Assembly: GCF_001570765.1 (NCBI RefSeq)
Contig: NZ_BCSH01000076.1
Span: forward strand, 1 to 38,437
DNA length: 38,437 nt
From: Nocardiopsis listeri NBRC 13360
GTDB taxonomy: Bacteria; Actinomycetota; Actinomycetes; Streptosporangiales; Streptosporangiaceae
Direction of reading: 5' to 3'
Numbering within the stretch: position 1 is the stretch's first letter; every line of letters starts with the position of its first letter. The notes beneath the pieces were generated by a model, which saw nothing but the letters and a program-made list of their open reading frames with translations, was not told where the DNA came from and made no database searches. Of this stretch, positions 32,987 through 38,437 are shown piece by piece. Position numbers and translations under genes: made by a program.

Positions 32987-35440
32987 ATGACTTCAGATCT
33001 TCGCCGGCGCGTCACCCTCCTCCCCCTGGAGGACAAGGTGCGCCTGCTCACCGGTCGGACCGGCTGGGTCCTGCACGCCGCCACCGAGATCGGCCTGCTC
33101 CCGATCACCGTCTCCGACGGACCCGCCGGGGTACGAGGGACCGAGGCCACCGAGGACGAACACTCCGCGGGCGTGCCCAGTCCCACGGCGGTCGCCGCGG
33201 CCTGGGACACCGAACTCATGGAGCGAGTGGGTCGCTTCTTCGCCGCTGAGGCCCGTCGCAAGGACGTCGACGTGGTCCTGGCCCCCGTGCTCAACCTCCA
33301 CCGCTCCCCGGCGGGCGGGCGACACTTCGAGTGTTTCTCCGAGGACCCCCACCTGACCGCCGAACTCGGCGCCGCGTTCGTCCGCGCCGTCCAGGGCGAG
33401 GGCGTGGGCACCTGCCCCAAGCACTTCATCGGCAACGAGACCGAACACGAGCGCACCGGCTACGTCTCCCGCATCGACGAGCGCACCCTTCGTGAGGTCT
33501 ACCTCCCGCCCTTCGAGGCCGTGCTCGACGCCGGGGCATGGACCGTCATGGCCGCCTACAACGGTGTCGACGACGGAGCCGAGTCGTCCACCATGACCGA
33601 GCACCACCGACTGCTCACCGACCTGTTGAAAGGCGAGCTCGGGTTCGACGGAGTCGTGTTCAGCGACTGGGCCGCCGCCCGGAGCACCGCCCCTTCCGCC
33701 GACGCCGGACTCGACATCGTCATGCCCGGGCCCGACGGACCCTGGGGGCGGGCACTGGTGGACGCGGTCCGCGCCGGTGAGGTCGACGAGTCCGTCATCG
33801 ACGAGAAGGTGGTCCGACTGCTCCGCCTGGCCGAACGGGTCGGCAAACTCGACCGGGACAACACCCCCGCCGTGGCGGGCGAGGACGAACACGTCATTCT
33901 GCGAGAGGTCGGCTCGCGCGGCCACGTCCTGCTCCGTAACGAGGGCGACGTCCTGCCGCTCGCCGACTCCGTGCGTACGGTGGCGCTCATCGGTCCCAAC
34001 GCCGTGGACGCCTACACCCAGGGCGGTGGCAGCGCGCACGTCAACGCCGAGTACCTGGTCGACCCGGCAGAGGGGCTGCGGGAGGTGCTGCCCGAGCACG
34101 TCGAGGTGACCCTCGTCCGCGGCGGCGATCCCCGACGCCTCCTACCGGTCGTCTCCACCGAGTACCTCACCGAGGCCGACCTCACCCTCTACGACGGCCG
34201 GGGCGAGACCATCGACACCCCCGAGGTGCCGGGCGGAGCCTTCCACATCGACGCTCAGGAGAGCGCGGAACGGGCAGTCCTCGTCTCGAACCTCACCCTC
34301 ACCGAGCCCGGGACCCACCGGATCGAGGTCGCGGCCATGGGCGTGCACACCATTCGGATCGATGACGAGGTCGTCTCGGAGAGCGACCAACGCGCCTCCG
34401 TCGACGACATCCTCCAATCGCGCCACGCCCACCCGGAGGGACCCCGCGTGGAGATCGAGGTCCCCGAAGGCACCGGGCCCCGCACCGTGTCGATCGACGT
34501 CGACATGGAGGTCGGTGACTTCGGCGGGTTCGGCCGTGGCGTCATCGTCCAGATCCGACACGCGCCGCCCGGCCCCACCGTGGAGGAGGAGATCCAGGAG
34601 GCCGTCCGCGTCGCCGAGACCGCCGACGTCGCCATCGTCGTGGTCGGTACCAACGACGAGGTCGAGTCCGAGGGCTACGACCGCCCCACCCTCGCCCTGC
34701 CCGGAAGCCAGGACGAACTCGTCCGACGCGTGAACGCCGCCAATCCGAACACCACGGTGGTGGTCAACGCCGGCGCACCCGTCCTCCTGCCCTGGCTCGA
34801 CGAGGTGCCCGCCGTCCTATGGTCCTGGTTCGGTGGCCAGGAGTACGGCCACGCCCTCGCCGACACCCTCACCGGCCGCGCCGAACCCACCGGCCGACTC
34901 CCTTGGACCCTGCCGCGCGACCACGACGACGTGCCCATCCTGGACACTCGCCCCGTCGACGGAATCCACGACTACGCCGAGGGGGTGTTCGTCGGTCACC
35001 GTGCCTACGACCGAGACGGGATCGAACCGCATCGCCCGTTCGGATTCGGTCTGGGCTACACCGACTGGCGGATCGACGACGCGGCGCTGTCCACACCGGG
35101 GACCACCCCGGGTACCGACGGCCTGGTCCCCGGGGCGCCCACGGTCACCGTCACCCTCACCAACACGGGTCGGCGTCCCGGACACCACGTCGTGCAGGTC
35201 TACCTTGAACCGCCCACCGAGGACGGACCCCCGCGCCCGCTACGTTCCCTGGCGGCCTTCGCCTCGGTGCGCGTCGCGCCGGGCCGGACCGTCACCGTCG
35301 ACCTCGACGTCCCACCACGCGCCCTCGCGATCTGGGACCCCCTCGAGCACGCATGGCGCACCCCGGAGGGCGTCTATCACCTGGCGGTGGGTTCCTCCAG
35401 TCGCGCCATCACGCACCGGCTCACCTTCAATGTGCGCTGA
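32987..35440 (+). CDS. Glycoside hydrolase family 3 beta-glucosidase with PA14-like insert
   Basis: An 817-aa cytoplasmic enzyme (no signal peptide) that releases terminal beta-linked sugars. The nucleophile is D227 in GVVFSDWAAAR. The substrate-binding KHFIGNETEHER and R-T-L-R-E-V-Y-L-P-P-F are present. The acid/base Glu lies in EVESEGYDRPTLALPG (about 558-562). Between roughly 370 and 530 is a PA14-like insert in the second domain, as in Kluyveromyces BglI. A fibronectin-III-like domain closes the chain (VTVTLTNTGRRPGHHVVQVYL). The ATG at 32987 has a weak AGGGG site. The 24-bp palindrome and divergent TetR suggest induction by substrate. Confidence 0.92.
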   Translation: MTSDLRRRVTLLPLEDKVRLLTGRTGWVLHAATEIGLLPITVSDGPAGVRGTEATEDEHSAGVPSPTAVAAAWDTELMERVGRFFAAEARRKDVDVVLAPVLNLHRSPAGGRHFECFSEDPHLTAELGAAFVRAVQGEGVGTCPKHFIGNETEHERTGYVSRIDERTLREVYLPPFEAVLDAGAWTVMAAYNGVDDGAESSTMTEHHRLLTDLLKGELGFDGVVFSDWAAARSTAPSADAGLDIVMPGPDGPWGRALVDAVRAGEVDESVIDEKVVRLLRLAERVGKLDRDNTPAVAGEDEHVILREVGSRGHVLLRNEGDVLPLADSVRTVALIGPNAVDAYTQGGGSAHVNAEYLVDPAEGLREVLPEHVEVTLVRGGDPRRLLPVVSTEYLTEADLTLYDGRGETIDTPEVPGGAFHIDAQESAERAVLVSNLTLTEPGTHRIEVAAMGVHTIRIDDEVVSESDQRASVDDILQSRHAHPEGPRVEIEVPEGTGPRTVSIDVDMEVGDFGGFGRGVIVQIRHAPPGPTVEEEIQEAVRVAETADVAIVVVGTNDEVESEGYDRPTLALPGSQDELVRRVNAANPNTTVVVNAGAPVLLPWLDEVPAVLWSWFGGQEYGHALADTLTGRAEPTGRLPWTLPRDHDDVPILDTRPVDGIHDYAEGVFVGHRAYDRDGIEPHRPFGFGLGYTDWRIDDAALSTPGTTPGTDGLVPGAPTVTVTLTNTGRRPGHHVVQVYLEPPTEDGPPRPLRSLAAFASVRVAPGRTVTVDLDVPPRALAIWDPLEHAWRTPEGVYHLAVGSSSRAITHRLTFNVR

Positions 35441-35463
35441 TTCGGTACCGGGGCGCTGTGGGA

Positions 35464-35706
35464 TCACCAGGCGCGCACGCCGCCCACGGGGGCGGGCAGT
35501 CGTTCCTGGAGCCAGGTCCAGGTGCCGTCGTTCTCGGTGAACCGGCGCTGGACGCGCTCGACCTCGGTGATGGGGTTGCTGAAGACCTCGCGCCAGTCGC
35601 CCGCCTCGCGCTCCTCCAAGTAGAAGCCGCCGGCGTCGGTTCGCATACGCATCGCCTGGAGGGTGTGACTGGTGCCGTCGTTGAGTCGGATCCGGTAATA
35701 GGCCAT
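35464..35706 (-). CDS. Small conserved-looking hypothetical protein
   Basis: An 80-aa protein, MAYYRIRLNDGTSHTLQAMR..., with strands in the N-terminal half and many aromatic and charged residues (WTWLQERL near the end). AGGGGA lies 5 nt before the ATG, and codon bias is strong. I do not recognise the family. There is no signal peptide or membrane segment. It faces the GH3 gene (23 bp between the stops), with no hairpin that I can see in the gap. Confidence 0.65.
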   Translation of the reverse strand: MAYYRIRLNDGTSHTLQAMRMRTDAGGFYLEEREAGDWREVFSNPITEVERVQRRFTENDGTWTWLQERLPAPVGGVRAW

Positions 35707-35903
35707 GGGAATCCCCTGGGTGTGGTCCTGGAAGAAGCGAGGACGGTGTCCCGGGAACGGCCGACGTGCCGTGCTGCCGGGGCATCGTGATGCTCGCGTG
35801 TGCGGACTCTACGCCGGTGGGGAGGGCCGAGAAGGGTGATCGGCCAGACCCGGGATGAAATCGGGGAGAACAGCCGATCGGGATGGGACCCAAGGGACGA
35901 AAC

Positions 35904-35930
35904 GGGCCCGGAGGTGGTCCCTCCGGGCCC
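35904..35930 (-). terminator. Terminator after the NADAR gene
   Basis: GGGCCCGGAGG (35904-35914) pairs perfectly with CCTCCGGGCCC (35920-35930), 5-nt loop, 22 bp past the stop at 35953. On the minus strand it is followed by CGTTTCGT. Confidence 0.75.
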
Positions 35931-35952
35931 CGCGTGGGCGAATGTCGATGGG

Positions 35953-36528
35953 TCAGGCGGTGGCGTGTTCGGCGGCTAGACGGGCACGGGTCTCCATCAG
36001 CGCGAAGCCCAGTAGGTTGCGTCCGCGCCAGTACTTGGGACGTTCGGCGTTCTCGTTCTCCCGTCCCATCCCGATCCCCCACACTCGGTCGCGGGGGCTG
36101 GCCTCGACCAGGACCCGTTCCTTCGTGCCCAGGAGGTACTCCAGCAGGTCCTCGTTCTGACCGAACTTGGCGAGGTTGCCTCGGACGACGATCCCGAAGC
36201 GTTCGCGCTCCCAGGTCTCCTCGTCGAAGTCCTCGACCTCGCGGCCGATCTCCTTGGCCTGCTTGGGGTGTTCGGCGGCGACGATCCGTTCGGCGGCCTC
36301 GGTGTCACCGAAGAGTCGCGCCTTCTCGGCCATCATGAAGTGCTCGGCGGTGCGGTAGGTGACGCCGTCGACGGTGAAGTCGGCCGGCCACCATTGGGAG
36401 AGGCAGGTGGCCGTGAGCCCGTCCGGTGATGGCTCATGGCCCCAGAAGTGCACGTACTTGATCCGTCCGTCGATGCGGAGCAGATCCTCCACGGTCCTCG
36501 CGTCGGCAGGGTTGTGTGTGCCCGTCAT
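35953..36528 (-). CDS. NADAR (YbiA/RibX-like) domain protein
   Basis: A 191-aa cytoplasmic protein. NADAR-family marks are CLSQWWPADFTVDGVTYRTAEHFMMAEKARLFGD, HPKQAKEIGREVEDFD, NLAKFGQNEDLLEYLLGT and RDRVWGIGM, with GRNLLGFALMETR near the end. Family members act on NAD/ADP-ribose-type compounds or riboflavin precursors; E. coli YbiA is an N-glycosidase. Recent work also links some NADAR proteins to removal of ADP-ribose from guanine in DNA. I chose the ATG at 36528 where the conserved part begins; its ribosome site is poor. The frame is open upstream to 36666. Confidence 0.85.
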   Translation of the reverse strand: MTGTHNPADARTVEDLLRIDGRIKYVHFWGHEPSPDGLTATCLSQWWPADFTVDGVTYRTAEHFMMAEKARLFGDTEAAERIVAAEHPKQAKEIGREVEDFDEETWERERFGIVVRGNLAKFGQNEDLLEYLLGTKERVLVEASPRDRVWGIGMGRENENAERPKYWRGRNLLGFALMETRARLAAEHATA

Positions 36529-36951
36529 GTTGGGGAGTCTCGCAGAACCGGGCCGAGGTCGGTAGACCTTTTCGTGTGTTTGATGGCTTTGTGCGCTGGG
36601 AAGACGTCCACCCGTTCGGGGGCGGATGGGCCGTTTGGCGGGCTTGTGCCGGAACCCGGGGCACACGGCCGTCAGCGGGTCCGGGAACCTGTACCGGTCA
36701 CGGGTTCACGTACGAGCGGGGCGGGTTCGCGCGTGCCCGGGCCGTCATACGTTACGGCGTAGTAGCGTTGCGGAAAGCCCCGATGACCATGGGTCGGCGG
36801 GGTGTGAGCGGCCGTGGCTCCGAGGTCGGGAGGAGCGTCTCCCCATGCGCCGAGACGATGAGGATCGCCTTGTTCCGGACCAGACCAGTGGGCTCTGTCG
36901 ACGGCCGGGGACATGATCGAGCGTTCGAGTGGTTCGGAGGGTTCGGGTCCG
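36529..36951. other. Intergenic region between NADAR and MarR genes
   Basis: 423 bp without a supported gene. Several overlapping frames lack ribosome sites. It should hold divergent promoters. The notable element is an inverted repeat at 36749-36768, listed separately. Confidence 0.5.
36749..36768. promoter_or_regulatory. Inverted repeat upstream of the MarR gene
   Basis: ACGTTAC (36749-36755) and GTAGCGT (36762-36768) are complementary at 6 of 7 positions, with a 6-bp spacer. It is about 185 bp before the MarR start, a plausible but unproven MarR site. Confidence 0.3.
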
Positions 36952-37458
36952 ATGACCGAGACATGGTGGCTCGATGATGACGAGCAGCGGACCTGGCGCA
37001 CCTTCCTCATGGCCGTGCACCTGCTGGACGGGGCGCTGGATCGCCAACTCAGGCATGATTCCGGGATGCCGCACGCCTACTACCAGATCCTGGCGATGCT
37101 CTCCGAGGCTCCGAAACGGGAGCTGACGATGACGCGCCTGGCCCGCCTGTTGCGCTCCTCGCCCAGCCGGTTGTCGCACGCGGCGGCGCGCCTGGAGGCG
37201 GAGAGGATGATCCGCCGCTTCAAGCGTCCGGGAGACCGGCGCACGACCCTGGTCGAACTCACCGACAGGGGGATGGAGACGCTGCGCGAGGCGGCCGCCG
37301 GGCACGTCCAGGAGGTGCGGCGCCTGGTGTTCGACACGCTCACCCGGGAGCAGGTCGGGCAGCTGCGGGAGATCTCCGAGGCGATGTTGGGTTCGCTGGA
37401 TCCCCACGGCGAGGAACCGCGGTACTCGGATCCGAAGGGGTCTGAAGTCCGAAACTGA
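36952..37458 (+). CDS. MarR-family regulator
   Basis: A 168-aa regulator with the winged-helix core: YYQILAMLSEAP, LTMTRLARLLRSSPSRLSHAAARLEAE, and the wing RRFKRPGDRRTTLVELTDRG (the D-R-R signature of MarR). A start at 36952 gives MTETWWLDDD, the common beginning for actinobacterial relatives, with GGAGG 11 nt upstream; an earlier in-frame ATG at 36913 is possible. DoxX follows on the same strand after 190 bp and may be a target. Confidence 0.88.
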   Translation: MTETWWLDDDEQRTWRTFLMAVHLLDGALDRQLRHDSGMPHAYYQILAMLSEAPKRELTMTRLARLLRSSPSRLSHAAARLEAERMIRRFKRPGDRRTTLVELTDRGMETLREAAAGHVQEVRRLVFDTLTREQVGQLREISEAMLGSLDPHGEEPRYSDPKGSEVRN

Positions 37459-37648
37459 ACAGGATTCTGTTATCCATCCTGAGCAGGGCGCTTGTGTGGG
37501 GATCGTAACTTCTCCGCTTGGCACGCTATGTGTGCGAGCGGATACGCATTACCCTGTTGTTTCCCGGAAAAAGGTTGTGGTCTCAAGTGTCGGAACCGGA
37601 CGCCGGCCTCGACCACCGGGAAGCTCGCTCACAGAACAGGAACGCACC

Positions 37649-38095
37649 ATGACCGAACAGATAGCCAGAACCAGGATCAGTGACCTGACCGCCCTGATCG
37701 CGCGCGTCGTCGTCGGTGTCGTCTTCATCGCCCACGGTCTGCCCAAGGCCACGGACCTCGAGGGCACCGCCGGAGGGTTCGAGGCGATGGGCATCCCCTT
37801 TCCGCAATTCGCCGCCCTGCTGGGTGCGGGCATCGAGGTCGGTGCGGGGGCGGCGCTCATTGTCGGGTTCGCCCTGCCCATCGCCGGGGTGCTCCTCGCC
37901 CTCATGATGGGCAACGCCTACTTCTTCGCCCACGTCGGAGACCCGCTGGTCGGCGGCTTCGAACTGCTCTTGGTCCTGGCCGCCGCGGCGTTGGCCCTGG
38001 GCTTCTCCGGTGGCCGCTTCGCCGTCGACAGCGTGCTGCCCTGGGGGCGTCGCCGTGTCCGCTCGGAGGGCAAGACCGCGGTGCACGCCGCTTGA
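37649..38095 (+). CDS. DoxX-family membrane protein
   Basis: A 148-aa protein with about four helices. IARVVVGVVFIAHGLPKATDLEG and FAALLGAGIEVGAGAALIVGF are DoxX signatures, and a short FFAHVGDPLVGGFE loop precedes the last helix. DoxX relatives have been linked to oxidative or thiol stress in mycobacteria; the role here is unknown. I chose the ATG at 37649 with AGGAA about 8 nt upstream. MarR plus DoxX is a common pair and suggests redox- or phenolic-responsive control. Confidence 0.88.
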   Translation: MTEQIARTRISDLTALIARVVVGVVFIAHGLPKATDLEGTAGGFEAMGIPFPQFAALLGAGIEVGAGAALIVGFALPIAGVLLALMMGNAYFFAHVGDPLVGGFELLLVLAAAALALGFSGGRFAVDSVLPWGRRRVRSEGKTAVHAA

Positions 38096-38108
38096 CCCTC
38101 CCTTCGAC

Positions 38109-38140
38109 ACGGCCGCCCACCAATGACGCTGGGCGGCCGT
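38109..38140. terminator. Hairpin terminator after the DoxX gene
   Basis: ACGGCCGCCCA (38109-38119) pairs exactly with TGGGCGGCCGT (38130-38140), 10-nt loop, 13 bp after the DoxX stop. Confidence 0.8.
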
Positions 38141-38326
38141 CGCCGTTTCGTCGGTTCCATTCTCCCGAAGGGCTTTCTCCTCTAGATGAGTGATCCCCGG
38201 GGATGGAGGCGGGGGTGAGGCCAAGGTGAATCGGCGGAGCTGGGAGCACCACCCCGCCGAGAAGCAAGAGAAGAAGCCGGATCCGGTGGGGATGGTGAGG
38301 GTGAGCCGGCCCCACCGCCCTCACCC
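38141..38326. other. Gene-free tail with interleaved inverted repeats
   Basis: 186 bp between the DoxX terminator and the stop of the edge gene, with no convincing gene. CGGTGGGG (38284-38291) pairs with CCCCACCG (38310-38317), and GGTGAGGG (38294-38301) pairs with CCCTCACC (38318-38325). The pairs interleave, so only one can form at a time, or both as a pseudoknot. It lies directly after the stop of the edge gene. Confidence 0.5.
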
Positions 38327-38437
38327 TCAGCGGTACCCCTCCAACACCGGCGCTCCCGTTCTCGCTCGCGCCAAGCCGGGCACTGCCCCTTCTACCAGGG
38401 TCGGAACCGTGTTGATCTTGCTCCCAGGAGCGAAGCA
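38327..38437 (-). CDS. C-terminal 36 residues of a gene entering from the right edge
   Basis: The minus-strand frame entering at 38437 gives 36 residues (CFAPGSKINTVPTLVEGA... ending LEGYR) and a TGA at 38327-38329. Codon bias is that of a real gene, and hairpin-forming sequence follows the stop. The product cannot be named from this piece. Confidence 0.5.
   Translation of the reverse strand, partial: CFAPGSKINTVPTLVEGAVPGLARARTGAPVLEGYR

Noticed and set aside
1..38437. CRISPR array, insertion sequence or prophage
   Set aside because: No regularly spaced repeats, transposase or phage structural genes were found on either strand.

Overview
The window looks like chromosome from a high-GC actinomycete, probably a Nocardiopsis-like member of the Streptosporangiales. 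This rests on strong G/C third-position bias, GTG/TTG starts, actinobacterial lipoproteins and regulators, and an M. tuberculosis-type bifunctional Dcd. There is no integrase, transposase, phage module or CRISPR array. It is mostly a set of short metabolic, transport and envelope operons separated by clear hairpin terminators, and the genus is an inference.

Left part (1-9.03 kb). An amidase runs off the left edge. Next to it are two related minus-strand proteins that share a W-x-x-V-Q-x-G-F-V-D-D-P domain, plus a decayed third copy of that domain, and then a lipoprotein. A minus-strand cassette follows: a TetR regulator, a perfect 28-bp palindrome, an alpha/beta-hydrolase with a Cys in the nucleophile elbow, and an OleC-like adenylate-forming enzyme. 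This cassette is the best candidate here for an uncharacterised pathway. An AT-rich gap and an MFS exporter close the section.

Middle part (9.03-19.4 kb). A GIY-YIG protein, a NUDIX hydrolase and dCTP deaminase each have a TANNNT box 6-7 nt before the start codon, so all three look leaderless. Between them lie a phosphotransferase with an overlapping upstream ORF and tRNA-Gly(CCC). A glycine betaine/proline-type ABC system follows: ATPase, permease and two tandem paralogous binding lipoproteins, the second with its own hairpin and repeat-rich leader. A rhomboid protease and a small two-TM protein are convergent with it.

Right part (19.4-38.4 kb). An oligopeptide/dipeptide ABC operon has a binding protein, two permeases and one fused double ATPase. 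It is followed by a PBP4-type carboxypeptidase, a UbiB/ABC1 kinase-like membrane protein, an SMR efflux pump with its TetR, an L,D-transpeptidase lipoprotein, a GH3 beta-glucosidase divergent from a TetR, a small unknown protein, a NADAR-domain protein, a MarR regulator, a DoxX protein, and the C-terminus of a gene entering from the right edge.

The main themes are nutrient and osmolyte uptake, cell-wall remodelling (DacB and Ldt) and small drug/lipid-type cassettes, each under a local TetR or MarR regulator whose probable operator is visible as an inverted repeat.
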